Positions 9,040-17,424 of a stretch of 64,000 nt of DNA are shown here, piece by piece. The translations under genes were made by a program, and so were the position numbers. Within the stretch, counting starts at the first letter, position 1, and every line of letters begins with the position of its first letter. The notes below the pieces were generated by a model. The model was given only the letters and a program-made list of their open reading frames with translations. It ran no database searches and was not told the DNA's origin. This stretch comes from FEN-1219 sp036563665 (GTDB lineage Bacteria > Pseudomonadota > Gammaproteobacteria > Steroidobacterales > Rariloculaceae), in the NCBI GenBank assembly GCA_036563665.1, contig DATCLY010000037.1, positions 1 to 64,000 on the forward strand, in the 5' to 3' direction.

Positions 9040-9077
9040 GCGGGGCGTGCCGTTCGCTCGCGAGCGGCACGCCCCGC
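9040..9077. terminator. Strong hairpin between convergent genes
   Basis: Perfect 13-bp stem (GCGGGGCGTGCCG at 9040-9052, complement at 9065-9077) with a 12-nt loop. It lies between the ends of the lectin-like gene and the convergent PH-domain gene. There is no U-tract on either side, so it may be a bidirectional terminator or an mRNA-stabilising hairpin. Confidence 0.6.
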
Positions 9078-9105
9078 TCGCACCCCGCCGCTCGCGCGGG
9101 TCCGC

Positions 9106-10650
9106 TCACATCCAGGAGCGATCGGTCGCCTCGACCTGGTACACGCAGTAGTCCACGACCGCCTTGGCGAACGCGGCGTCGAGGTACGGGACCCGGGTCC
9201 TCGAGGCCGCGGTGCGGAACACGAGAGTGCTGACCCCGTTCCGGCGCATGAGCGGCGATTGAACGTGCCGCAGCTCCTGGATCTTGATGGCCGGGAAGAC
9301 CTGATAGTCCACGCCGATCGCGCCGCTGCGCGTGACCACGACGTCTCCGTCCACGGCGAGCCCGCCCCGCCGCCAGCGCGCGTAGAGGAGCGCGACGTGC
9401 AGCGCCCACAGCACGAGCACGACGGGGACGTAGAGCCATGGCGCGCCGACGGCGGCGCGCGGGACGACGAGGGCCGCGGCGTAGACGCACGACCAGATCT
9501 TCGCGTGCTTGTAGAAGTAGCGCTTCGAGAGCGGCGTGAACGGCAGCTCGTCGAGGCGGCGCACGCCGAACACTTCTTCCAGCAGCGGGGGCGTTTCCTC
9601 GATCCGCAGGGATGGGACCACGAGCTTCTTGCGCAGGCCGGGCCAGTCGCCGTCCTCCAGCTCGCGGCCGTGCGTCACCTGCTCGAGCACCACGTTGCGC
9701 CGACCGATGAGGTAATCGAGCCAGTCCTGCTTCACCGCGAAGACCTGGATGCGCGATCGCGGCACCTGGACCTCGCGGCGCGTGAGCAGCCCGTGCGCCA
9801 CCCTGAGGCCGTCGCCCGAGCGGCGGATCGTGAAGCCGTAGTACACCACCACGGCCCACGCCACCGACAGCAGAGTGATGGACGCCCAGGCGGCGACGAC
9901 GAGGAGCACGACGAGCAGCGCCATCCCGAAGAGGCTCGTCACCTGCAGCCGATCGACCTCGAGGCCCACGGCTTCGAGCATCGGGCTGACCGGCAGGTCC
10001 ACCTGCGAGATGAGACCTGCTACGCCTGCGACCGCGACCCAGCCGCGGTCGTTGGTCAACCCGTGGATCACGAGGTCTTTCAGCGAGCGGGTGCAGCAGA
10101 CCTCGTCGGCGGCCCGGGGCGGAGCGCTCGCCGCGTCGTCCAGCACGCGCTCGTCCCCGCCGAGCGCGCGCTTGCGCGCGAGGATGTCGCGGCGCAGCGC
10201 CTCGGCGTCGGGGCGCGCGAGCGCGGCGAGATGCACCTCGTCGCGCTTCGAGCCCGCGCTGTCGATCTTGAGCGTGACGAGCCGGAGTGGCCGGAAATAG
10301 AACGGCTGCTCGATGTCGATGTTCTGGATGCGGGCGAAGGAGAGGTTGAGCTCCTTGCGGAACAACACACCCCGCCGCACCTCCACGAAGTCGTCGCGCA
10401 GCCGGTAGAAAAAGAAGAAGTAATTCAGCACGCCCGCGATCAGGACTGCGGCCGCGATCCCGGCGGGCACGGCCCAGGTGTGCTCCTGCCAGGCGGACTG
10501 CGACACGCCGTAGGTGGCCGGCGCGGCGAAGGCCACCGCCCGGAGGTTCTCGACGATCGCCCGGGCCGCGAAATGGGCGATCGACCACGCGGACAGCCGC
10601 CGCCAGGCGCCGGACGCGGGCGGGGCGACGGCGGCGGAGCGCTCAGCCAT
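9106..10650 (-). CDS. YdbT-like membrane protein with three bacterial PH (bPH2) domains
   Basis: 514 aa integral membrane protein. Paired hydrophobic helices occur near residues 45-80, 235-280 and 365-405. After each pair comes a bPH2 (DUF304) module: DDFVEVRRGVLFRKELNLSF with RIQNIDIEQPF; GLLTRREVQVPRSRIQVF; and VVVTRSGAIGVDYQVFP with KIQELRHVQSPLMRR. This is the layout of YdbT-type proteins. They are nearly always encoded with a small YdbS partner, as here: the upstream gene overlaps by 8 bp. Function in the family is poorly defined; an envelope role is suggested by topology. Confidence 0.85.
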   Translation of the reverse strand: MAERSAAVAPPASGAWRRLSAWSIAHFAARAIVENLRAVAFAAPATYGVSQSAWQEHTWAVPAGIAAAVLIAGVLNYFFFFYRLRDDFVEVRRGVLFRKELNLSFARIQNIDIEQPFYFRPLRLVTLKIDSAGSKRDEVHLAALARPDAEALRRDILARKRALGGDERVLDDAASAPPRAADEVCCTRSLKDLVIHGLTNDRGWVAVAGVAGLISQVDLPVSPMLEAVGLEVDRLQVTSLFGMALLVVLLVVAAWASITLLSVAWAVVVYYGFTIRRSGDGLRVAHGLLTRREVQVPRSRIQVFAVKQDWLDYLIGRRNVVLEQVTHGRELEDGDWPGLRKKLVVPSLRIEETPPLLEEVFGVRRLDELPFTPLSKRYFYKHAKIWSCVYAAALVVPRAAVGAPWLYVPVVLVLWALHVALLYARWRRGGLAVDGDVVVTRSGAIGVDYQVFPAIKIQELRHVQSPLMRRNGVSTLVFRTAASRTRVPYLDAAFAKAVVDYCVYQVEATDRSWM

Positions 10651-11200
10651 CGGCGGGCACGCTGGTCTCGGGCGGCGACGCCGCCGGGGCGGCAGGCTCG
10701 TGGAAGCTCAGCACGAAGCGCCGAATGGCGTTGGCCGTGTCGGCTTCGAGGCCGGGGATCGAGAACGTGGCGCGTCCCGTGCCCGCGCTGTAGAGTTTGA
10801 GCGTCCAGAGCCCGAAGCGCTTGTCGAGCGGGCCCTGCACCTGCTCGACGTGCTGGATCCGCTTGAGCGGCTGGACGCTCTCCGCCTTGAAGAAAATCCC
10901 GGATCTCAGGATGACGTCGTGCTCGCGAACCGCATAGCCGATGCAGCGCACGTGGGCGTGCACGATGGCGGCAACGCCGGCGAGCACGGCGACGACGAGC
11001 AGCAGCACGAGGAGGCGAACCGGCAGGGTCACCCCGTGCGCCGCGGCGGCGAACAGGATCGCAGCGATCAGCACCGGCGCGGCCACGAGCCCGACGATGA
11101 TCGACACCAGGCGCCGATAGGCCGGGCTCGGCTTCTCCAGGCGCACGGCGTCGAATCGCGGCAGAGTCGCGACATCGACTTGCCGGTTCACGAACGACAT
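10643..11200 (-). CDS. YdbS-like membrane protein with one bPH2 domain
   Basis: 185 aa. Two transmembrane helices (about residues 30-55 and 60-85) are followed by a single bPH2 module: VREHDVILRSGIFFKAESVQPL, IQHVEQVQGPLDKRFGLWTL and ATFSIPGLEADTANAIRRFV. It is the first gene of a two-gene operon with the YdbT-like protein (8-bp overlap), the standard pairing for this family. A complex between the two is inferred from that conserved pairing. Confidence 0.85.
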   Translation of the reverse strand: MSFVNRQVDVATLPRFDAVRLEKPSPAYRRLVSIIVGLVAAPVLIAAILFAAAAHGVTLPVRLLVLLLVVAVLAGVAAIVHAHVRCIGYAVREHDVILRSGIFFKAESVQPLKRIQHVEQVQGPLDKRFGLWTLKLYSAGTGRATFSIPGLEADTANAIRRFVLSFHEPAAPAASPPETSVPADG

Positions 11201-11282
11201 CGGCAGTCCCCCCGCGGAAGTGTACGCGAGCCGGACCGCTCGCGGTGCCGCGTCCGGTGCGCGGCCGTCGCTCCCGGGGCCG

Positions 11283-12677
11283 TCAGGCCGCGGCGAGCCG
11301 GCCGTAGAGCGCTTCGTAGAGCGGCGCCTGGTGATCCCAGGAGTAGTCGCACGCCATGCCGTTCGCCATGAGCCGCGCCCACGCCGTCCGGTCCTCGTAC
11401 CAGCCGAGCGCCTGCCGCAGGCCCCAGAGGACGCCCCCCACGTCGGCGTCGCGGAACACGGCGCCCGTGCCCGTGCCCGTCGCCGGGTCGAAATGCTGCA
11501 CCGTGTCGGCGAGGCCGCCGGTCATGCGCACCACCGGCACGGTGCCGTAGCGCAGCGCGTAGAGCTGGGTGAGCCCGCACGGCTCGTAGCGCGACGGCAC
11601 CACGACGATGTCGGCGCCCGCGAGGATGCGGTGCCCGAGCGCTTCGTCGTAGCCTTGCGCGAACGCGACGCGCGCGGGGTGTGCCCGAGCGACCTCGGCG
11701 AGCCGTGCGGCGAGCGCCGGATCGCCGTTGCCCAAGAGCGCGAATTGCGCCCGGGTGGACGCGAGCAGCTCGGGGAGCGCCGCCACGAGCAGGTCCATGC
11801 CCTTCTGCTCGACGAGCCGCGTGACGGCGCCGACCAGCGGCGCGTCGCCCTCGGTGTCGAGGCCGAGCTCGGCGCGCAGCGAGTCCTTGATCCGCCGCTT
11901 GGGACGCGGATCGGCGGCGGAGTAGCGCTCGGGCAGGTACGGATCGCGCTCCGGCGACCATGTGTCGTAGTCCACGCCGTTCAGGATGCCGACGAGGTCC
12001 TCGCCGCGGGCCGCGAGCAGGTCCTCGAGCCCCATGCCGTAGGCGCTCGTGCGGATCTCGCTGGCGTACGTGGGGCTCACCGTCGACAGCGCGTCGGCCG
12101 CGCGAATCCCTTCCCGCAGGAAATTCACGGTGTCCCCGTGAGCCTCGGCGAGCTCGTCGCGGTGCACGAGCCCGGAGCGTTCGAGCACCTCCACGCCGAA
12201 GATGCCCTGGTAGCCCACGTTGTGCAGCGTGAGCAGGCAGCGCGGCGCGTGGGCCGCGCGGCGCCGCAGCACGGGCACGAGCGCCGCGTGCCAGTCGTGG
12301 CAATGCAGGATGTCCGGCTGCCAGCCGGCCGCGGCGCCCACGTCGAGCGCGGCCGCGCAGAGCCGCAGGAAGCGCGCCGCGTCGCGGTCGTCGCCCGTGT
12401 AGATCCCGTTCCCGCGGGACGCCTCGTCCGGCTCGAGCAGCCAGGCGCGGGGGCGGGCCGCGTCGGGCGGGAGCTCGAGATAGCGGAACGGCGAACCGCC
12501 CCCGGCGAGCGGCGCGGCCTCCACGCCCGGTGGCGGCAGGTGGTCGTACCGCGGCAGCAGCACGCGCACGTCGTGGCCGCGCCGAGCGAGCGCGCGGGAC
12601 AGGCCTGCCACGGCGTCGGCGAGACCGCCCGTCTTCGCGAGCGGAGCGAGCTCCGCGGCGACCATCAGAATTCGCAC
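11283..12677 (-). CDS. glgA: Glycogen synthase GlgA (ADP-glucose, GT5)
   Basis: 464 aa cytoplasmic GT5 glycosyltransferase extending alpha-1,4-glucan from ADP-glucose. N-terminal KTGGLADAVAGLSRAL is the ADP-glucose-binding motif. HCHDWHAALVP and LLTLHNVGYQG are conserved GlgA stretches, and VVPSRYEPCGLTQLYALRYG holds the catalytic EX7E motif. It lies 9 kb from glgBC-malQ on the minus strand, just downstream of citrate synthase (22 bp gap), so it is not transcribed with glgC. Confidence 0.96.
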   Translation of the reverse strand: MRILMVAAELAPLAKTGGLADAVAGLSRALARRGHDVRVLLPRYDHLPPPGVEAAPLAGGGSPFRYLELPPDAARPRAWLLEPDEASRGNGIYTGDDRDAARFLRLCAAALDVGAAAGWQPDILHCHDWHAALVPVLRRRAAHAPRCLLTLHNVGYQGIFGVEVLERSGLVHRDELAEAHGDTVNFLREGIRAADALSTVSPTYASEIRTSAYGMGLEDLLAARGEDLVGILNGVDYDTWSPERDPYLPERYSAADPRPKRRIKDSLRAELGLDTEGDAPLVGAVTRLVEQKGMDLLVAALPELLASTRAQFALLGNGDPALAARLAEVARAHPARVAFAQGYDEALGHRILAGADIVVVPSRYEPCGLTQLYALRYGTVPVVRMTGGLADTVQHFDPATGTGTGAVFRDADVGGVLWGLRQALGWYEDRTAWARLMANGMACDYSWDHQAPLYEALYGRLAAA

Positions 12678-12699
12678 GCCGGCCTCGCGCCGTGCGCAG

Positions 12700-13989
12700 T
12701 CAGCCGCGCCGCTCGAGCGGCACGTACGAGCGCAGGGTGGGACCCGTGTAGATCTGCCGCGGGCGGTCGATGCGGGCGCCGTTGCCGAGCCGCACCTCGC
12801 GCCAATGGGCGATCCAGCCGGGCAGCCGGCCGATCGCGAAGATCACCGTGAACATGTTCGTGGGAATGCCCACGGCCCGCATGATGATGCCGCTGTAGTA
12901 GTCGACGTTCGGATAGAGCTTGCGCTCGATGAAATACGGGTCCTTGAGCGCCACCTCCTCGAGCCGCATCGCGAGATCGAGCAGCGGGTCGTGGATGCCT
13001 AGCTTGTTCAGCAGCTTGTGGCAGGCCTCCTTGATGATCTTCGCCCGCGGATCGAAGTTCTTGTAGACGCGGTGGCCGAAGCCCATGAGCCGGATCTTGG
13101 AATCCTTGCGCTTCACGCGGTCGATGAACGACTCGAGCTTCTCGCCGCTCTCGTAGAGCTGGCTCAGCATCTCCATGACCGCGACGTTGGCGCCGCCGTG
13201 CAGCGGGCCCCAGAGCGCGCAGACGCCGGCCGCCACCGACGCGTACAGGTTGGCCTGCGACGAGCCCACCATCCGGACGGTCGACGTGGAGCAGTTCTGC
13301 TCGTGGTCCGCGTGCAGGATCAGCAGCCGATCGAGCGCGTCCACCACCGTGGGCTCCGGCTCGTAGAGCCTGTGCGGGTTCGAGAACATCATGTGCAGGA
13401 AGTTCGCCGTGTACCGCAAGTCCGAGCGCGGATAGTTCATCGGCTTGCCGATCGACTTGCGGTAGCTCGCGGCGGCGATCGTCCGCACCTTGCTCATGAG
13501 GCGCGCGGCCGACTCCATGAAGTGGTCGGTGTCGTCCGGCTGCATGAACACGGGCTGGAAGCAGCCCACGGCATTGATCATGGCGGAGAGGATGGCCATC
13601 GGCGGGGCGTTCGCGGGGAAGCCGTCGAAGTGATGGCGCATGTCCTCGTGGAGGTACTCGTGCTCGACCAGGAGCCTCCTGAAGTCCGCGAGCTGGGTGG
13701 CGGTGGGGAGCTCGCCGAAGATCAGCAGGTACGCGGTCTCGACGAAGCTCGAGCGCTCGGCGAGCTCCTCCACGGGGTAGCCACGGTACCGCAAGATGCC
13801 GCGCTCGCCGTCGATGAAGGTGATCTTGCTCGTGCAGGCGCCGGTGTTCGCGTAGCCGCTGTCGAGGGTGATCAGGCCGGTCTTCGCGCGCAGCGTGCTG
13901 ATGTCCACTGCCGCTTCCTGCTCGGTGCCGATCACGATGGGGAGCTCCACGGTCTTGCCGTCGTAGCTGAGCGTGGCCGTGTTCGCCAT
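12700..13989 (-). CDS. gltA: Citrate synthase GltA (type II)
   Basis: 429 aa. Condenses acetyl-CoA and oxaloacetate to start the TCA cycle. It has the N-terminal domain of the hexameric, NADH-sensitive Gram-negative enzyme (LITLDSGYANTGACTSKITFIDGE). The catalytic histidines are in GPLHGGANVAVMEML and MGFGHRVYKNFDPRA, and the C-terminal signature is FTVIFAIGRLPGWIAHWRE. The ATG at 13989 is supported by GGAGGT just upstream and by family alignment, although the frame stays open to 14349 through a repeat region. It is followed closely by glgA on the same strand. Confidence 0.97.
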   Translation of the reverse strand: MANTATLSYDGKTVELPIVIGTEQEAAVDISTLRAKTGLITLDSGYANTGACTSKITFIDGERGILRYRGYPVEELAERSSFVETAYLLIFGELPTATQLADFRRLLVEHEYLHEDMRHHFDGFPANAPPMAILSAMINAVGCFQPVFMQPDDTDHFMESAARLMSKVRTIAAASYRKSIGKPMNYPRSDLRYTANFLHMMFSNPHRLYEPEPTVVDALDRLLILHADHEQNCSTSTVRMVGSSQANLYASVAAGVCALWGPLHGGANVAVMEMLSQLYESGEKLESFIDRVKRKDSKIRLMGFGHRVYKNFDPRAKIIKEACHKLLNKLGIHDPLLDLAMRLEEVALKDPYFIERKLYPNVDYYSGIIMRAVGIPTNMFTVIFAIGRLPGWIAHWREVRLGNGARIDRPRQIYTGPTLRSYVPLERRG

Positions 13990-14056
13990 GGCGGTACCTC
14001 CGTGCGGGCGCCGTATTCTACACGCGCGCCCGCCGCCGTCCGTGAACGAAGCCTCT

Positions 14057-14349
14057 GTAGGAGCGCCTTTCGAGCCGTGATCTTGCTTCCGCCCGCTCGC
14101 GCCTCGAAGAGCGCGGGCTTCGGCGTCCGCGCAGGGGCCCGTCCATGCAGACCCCCTTCCAGGAACGGCGTGGATACATCCCTGTAGCCTCGCGCGCGCG
14201 CATCCCTGCGCGCGAGCGTCCTGGAAAGGGGGTCTGCATGAACGGGCCTGACACGTCGTCGCGGGTGCGTGCGGCGCTGAAGATCGCGGCCTGACGCCTC
14301 GGCGCGGTGCGTGCGGCGGCGGAGGTCGCGGGTGGGAAGGGCTTCCCAC
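14057..14349. repeat. Composite REP-type repeat upstream of gltA
   Basis: A degenerate REP core at 14057-14082 (GTAGGAGCGCCTTTCGAGCC...) is followed by a long palindrome at 14144-14240. Its left arm, CATGCAGACCCCCTTCCAGG, pairs with TCCTGGAAAGGGGGTCTGCA at 14219-14238, enclosing an inner GC-rich hairpin. Further on, 14332-14349 is a short perfect palindrome, GTGGGAAGGGCTTCCCAC, probably a shrunken right-hand REP. The layout matches the unit at 32449-32693. The stretch 13990-14454 holds no convincing gene. Confidence 0.75.
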
Positions 14350-14454
14350 CGGATCGCGGCGAGGCGCGAGCCGCGGTGCAACCTGCGGTCCGCGGCGCTG
14401 TCAAAGAGAGGCGCGGAGCGCAGCAACCTCAGGATTCTTAAGACATTTTTCGGA

Positions 14455-14482
14455 TTGACAGCGCCGGTAAACGGCATATAGT
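14455..14482 (+). promoter_or_regulatory. Sigma-70-type promoter
   Basis: TTGACA at 14455-14460, a 16-bp spacer, then TATAGT at 14477-14482. It sits in the only AT-richer patch of the region and 57 bp before the small acidic protein gene, which it probably drives together with the GCS2 gene. Confidence 0.7.
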
Positions 14483-14539
14483 GGCGCGACGCTCCGGCCC
14501 CCGCCGGGCGGGGGCGTCGGCCAGTTGAGGAGCGTTTCG

Positions 14540-14788
14540 ATGAAAAAGGGGAAGGGCCGTGCCCACTACGACGAGCACGGGCTCGTCGGCGACGCGGACG
14601 ACTTCGTCGAAGAAGAAGAGTTCACCGACGAGGTGACGGGGCGGCGCGGGCATCTCCACACGCGGCAGCGGCTCGAAATGCTCAAGGAGGAGCGGCGGCT
14701 GCGCAAGCAGCTCGCCGACTGGGACGACGAGGACTTCGACTGGGAGACGGACGAGCGGGCGAAGCCCCGCCCGGACGACGAGCCTTAA
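14540..14788 (+). CDS. Small acidic protein, PA3496-like
   Basis: 82 aa. A lysine-rich start (MKKGKGRAHYDEHG) is followed by a very acidic middle (DFVEEEEFTDEV) and the stretch RQRLEMLKEERRLRKQLADW, then another acidic tail. The RRxxEMLKEERRLRKQL-type helix resembles the short proteobacterial proteins called the PA3496 family; that is recognition by motif only. The ATG at 14540 has GAGGAG at 14527-14532. It follows a good promoter and lies 25 bp before the GCS2 gene. Cytoplasmic; function unknown. Confidence 0.7.
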   Translation: MKKGKGRAHYDEHGLVGDADDFVEEEEFTDEVTGRRGHLHTRQRLEMLKEERRLRKQLADWDDEDFDWETDERAKPRPDDEP

Positions 14789-14813
14789 GAGGACCGAGTA
14801 GCCGCTTCCCCCG

Positions 14814-16082
14814 ATGCCCGCGGAGGCCGATCGCAGACCCGACGCCCCGCGCGAGCCGGCTCCGCGCCTGCACCTCGCGCTCGAGTACGCCATCGTCGAC
14901 GGCGAGTCGCTCGACGTGGCTCCCGCCGCGGACGGCCTTCTCGAGGCCGTGTCGGCCGCGGGCGGCGACCGCGCCGGGGAGCCGCGCTGGGCGCATCGGC
15001 TGCCGCGTCACGTCGTCGCGCTCCAGGGCGTGACCGCTTCCGCCGCCGGCCTAGCCGGCCTCGCGGGCGCCTTTCAGCGCGAGATCGCGCTCGCGAACCG
15101 CGAGCTCGAGCGGCACGGCCTGCGGCTGATGCCGTCGAGCATGCACCCGTGGATGGACCCCTCGCGGGAGCTCGCCGTCTGGCCGGGCGAGGGGAGCGAG
15201 CGGTATGCCGCGCTCGGCCGCGTCGTCGACTGCAACGCCCACGGCATCGCCAACGCCTATCGCGCCGCGCTCGCGCTGCCCTTCGGCAGCGACGAGGAGC
15301 TCGCGCGGCTCCACTCGGCCGTGCGCTTCCTGCTGCCGATCCTGCCCGGTCTCGCCGCGAGCTCGCCGCTCGTGGCGGGCGAGCGCAACGGCGTGCTCGA
15401 CAACCGGCTCGCGCTGCATCGGGCGGCGTATGCGCGTCTGCCCGCCCTCGCCGGAGAGATCGTCCCCGACCCGGTCGGCTCGCTCGAGGAGTATCGCGAC
15501 CGCGTGCTCGAGCCGCTCTACGCCGCGCTCGCCGAGCACGATCCCGAAGGCCTGCTGCGGGATTGGCCCGTCGACGCGCGCGGCGCCGTCGTCCGGCTCG
15601 ACCTGCAGGCGATCGAGGTGTCGGCGCTGGACGCGCAGGAAGCGCCGGCGATGGACGCGGCCTACGCCACGCTGATCGCGGCCGTGGTGCGGCTCCTCGC
15701 AGAGGAGCAGTGGGCGGAGGAGCGCTCGCTCAGGGGCTGGCGCACCGAGTCGCTCGCCCAACTGCTCGAGCGCGCCGCGCGCGACGCCGAGCGCGCCGAG
15801 ATCGGCGATCGCCGCTACCTCGCCGCCCTCGGCTTTCGCGGCGGCAGCGCCACGCTGCGCCGTCTCTGGGAGCATCTCGCGGAGCAGGTGGACGCCCGCG
15901 CGGGCCTCGACGAGCACACCGGCCGCAGGCTCGAGCACTACCTGCGCCACGGCTCGCTCGCCACGCGCATCGCTCAGGCTTGCGGGCTGCTGCCGTCGCC
16001 CGCCGCCATCGCGCGGGTCTACGAGCGACTATGCGAGTCGCTCGCGACCGGCGAGCCGTTCGCGCCCGAGCCGGCGAGGTGA
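14814..16082 (+). CDS. Glutamate-cysteine ligase family 2 (GCS2) protein
   Basis: 422 aa member of the carboxylate-amine ligase / GCS2 family, ATP-dependent enzymes that join glutamate to an amine such as cysteine. Seen: LHLALEYAIVDGESLDV at the N-terminus (metal/ATP-binding Glu in the first strand), MPSSMHPWMDPSRE, CNAHGIANAYRAALALPFGSDEELARLHSAVRFLLPILPGL, and DLQAIEVSALDAQEAPAMDA. Family membership is clear, but whether it makes gamma-glutamylcysteine or another conjugate is not shown. It is probably co-transcribed with the small acidic protein. Confidence 0.75.
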   Translation: MPAEADRRPDAPREPAPRLHLALEYAIVDGESLDVAPAADGLLEAVSAAGGDRAGEPRWAHRLPRHVVALQGVTASAAGLAGLAGAFQREIALANRELERHGLRLMPSSMHPWMDPSRELAVWPGEGSERYAALGRVVDCNAHGIANAYRAALALPFGSDEELARLHSAVRFLLPILPGLAASSPLVAGERNGVLDNRLALHRAAYARLPALAGEIVPDPVGSLEEYRDRVLEPLYAALAEHDPEGLLRDWPVDARGAVVRLDLQAIEVSALDAQEAPAMDAAYATLIAAVVRLLAEEQWAEERSLRGWRTESLAQLLERAARDAERAEIGDRRYLAALGFRGGSATLRRLWEHLAEQVDARAGLDEHTGRRLEHYLRHGSLATRIAQACGLLPSPAAIARVYERLCESLATGEPFAPEPAR

Positions 16083-16163
16083 CGCGGCCGCGCAGGCCGT
16101 TGCTTGCCTGCCTTGCCCCGTTCGCTCAAGATGCCGGGCATCTCCGGCCCTCAGAGGAGCCAG

Positions 16164-16934
16164 ATGAGCACCGATCTCCCAGGCAAGGAGCTCACGACCG
16201 CCGTGTTCGTGGACTTCGAGAACCTCGCGCTCGGCGCCGAGCAGAGCAACAAGGGCCGCTTCGACGTGAGCCTGGTGCTCAAGCGCCTGCTCGAGCGCGG
16301 CCGCATCGTGTTCAAGCGCGCGTACTGCGACTGGACCCGCTTCCAGAACTTCATGCGGGAGTTCCACATGCACGGGTTCGAGATGGTGGACATCCCGCGC
16401 TCGTCCGTGTCGGGCAAGAACAGCGCCGACATTCGCCTGGTGGTGGACGCGATCGACCTCTGCTACTCGAAGGCCCACATCGACACCTTCGCCCTGCTCA
16501 CGGGCGACAGCGACTTCTCGCCGCTCGCGTCCAAGCTCAAGGAGAACAACAAGCGCGTCATCGGCTGCGGCGTGCGCAGCTCCACGTCGGACCTGCTGGC
16601 CCAGAACTGCGACGAGTTCATCTTCTACGACGACCTCATCGAGGCGTCGAAGCGGCGGCCGCGCCGCAAGCCGGCGAAGACGGATCTCTCGGAGAAGCAG
16701 CAGGAGGCGTTCGAGCGGCTCACCGCCACGGTCACCTCGCTCGAGGAGGACTACGACCCCGTCTGGGGGTCGCTCGTGAAGCAGACGGTGAAGCGCGTGT
16801 ACCCCGGATTCAACGAAAGCTACTACGGGTACCGGAGCTTCTCGGAGCTGCTCGAGGACGCGCGCAAGCACGGCTTGATCGAGCTCGATTTCGACGAGCA
16901 GCGCGGCAACTACCGGGTACGCTCGGTGAGCTGA
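16164..16934 (+). CDS. NYN (PIN-like) domain protein with C-terminal OST-HTH/LOTUS domain
   Basis: 256 aa. Residues about 10-165 form a LabA/DUF88-type NYN domain, a PIN-fold nuclease-like domain. Conserved acidic residues are in AVFVDFENLALG, SGKNSADIRLVVDAID and ALLTGDSDFSPLASKLKE. After a basic linker (KRRPRRKPAKT), residues about 175-255 match the OST-HTH/LOTUS RNA-binding fold (VWGSLVKQTVKRVYPGFNES, FSELLEDARKHGLIEL). This combination suggests an RNA-directed nuclease or RNA-binding regulator. The ATG at 16164 is preferred over 16104 because of GAGGAG upstream and the family start. Confidence 0.85.
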   Translation: MSTDLPGKELTTAVFVDFENLALGAEQSNKGRFDVSLVLKRLLERGRIVFKRAYCDWTRFQNFMREFHMHGFEMVDIPRSSVSGKNSADIRLVVDAIDLCYSKAHIDTFALLTGDSDFSPLASKLKENNKRVIGCGVRSSTSDLLAQNCDEFIFYDDLIEASKRRPRRKPAKTDLSEKQQEAFERLTATVTSLEEDYDPVWGSLVKQTVKRVYPGFNESYYGYRSFSELLEDARKHGLIELDFDEQRGNYRVRSVS

Positions 16935-17088
16935 GCGCGCCGTCGGCACCCGGCGCCCGCGCGCCCGTCCCGGCGCGGCGCCCCCGACGCACCGGAACCG
17001 TGCGCTGTTTCGCAGACGGGACGGCTTCTCCTCGGCACTATGTGCGCCGGCCAGGGACGGCCACTCCTCTCCGGGAGGGCGTCGGGAG

Positions 17089-17421
17089 ATGCCGCAAGGG
17101 TCAGTCGTCATCAAGGAAGGCGTGCGGGTGATCCAGGGCACGCCGGCCAACGCGATCGGCCGATCGACGCTGTTCCTGCGCATGTGGAAGACGGCGCCCG
17201 GCAAGGGGGCGCAGCCCCGCACGCTCGCCTCCCTTCACATGGTGCGGCCCGGGCCCACCGGCTACATCGTCAAGGAGCTGCTGCCCGAGCTCGAGCTCGA
17301 CCCGCACGCGGCGCTCGACAAGGCGGTGGCGATCGCGAAACGCGGCGACGTGGACGAGATCTACGTCAACGCCGACTTGAGCAAGCTGCCGCCCCCGCCG
17401 CGCCGCGCCGCGACGGGCTGA
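17089..17421 (+). CDS. Hypothetical protein, 110 aa
   Basis: Not recognised. Soluble; begins SVVIKEGVRVIQGTPANAIG and continues RSTLFLRMWKTAPG, YIVKELLPELELDPHAALDKAVAIAKR and DVDEIYVNADLSKLPPPP. Codon use matches the neighbours, and GGGAGG lies about 10 bp before the ATG. Its stop is 3 bp from the stop of the convergent yqgE-type gene, a spacing that supports a real gene. Confidence 0.65.
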   Translation: MPQGSVVIKEGVRVIQGTPANAIGRSTLFLRMWKTAPGKGAQPRTLASLHMVRPGPTGYIVKELLPELELDPHAALDKAVAIAKRGDVDEIYVNADLSKLPPPPRRAATG

Positions 17422-17424
17422 CGG

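Noticed and set aside
14438..14893. A 151-codon minus-strand frame over the small acidic protein
   Set aside because: The plus strand has a TTGACA/TATAGT promoter, a ribosome site and a PA3496-like sequence; the minus frame has no family content.
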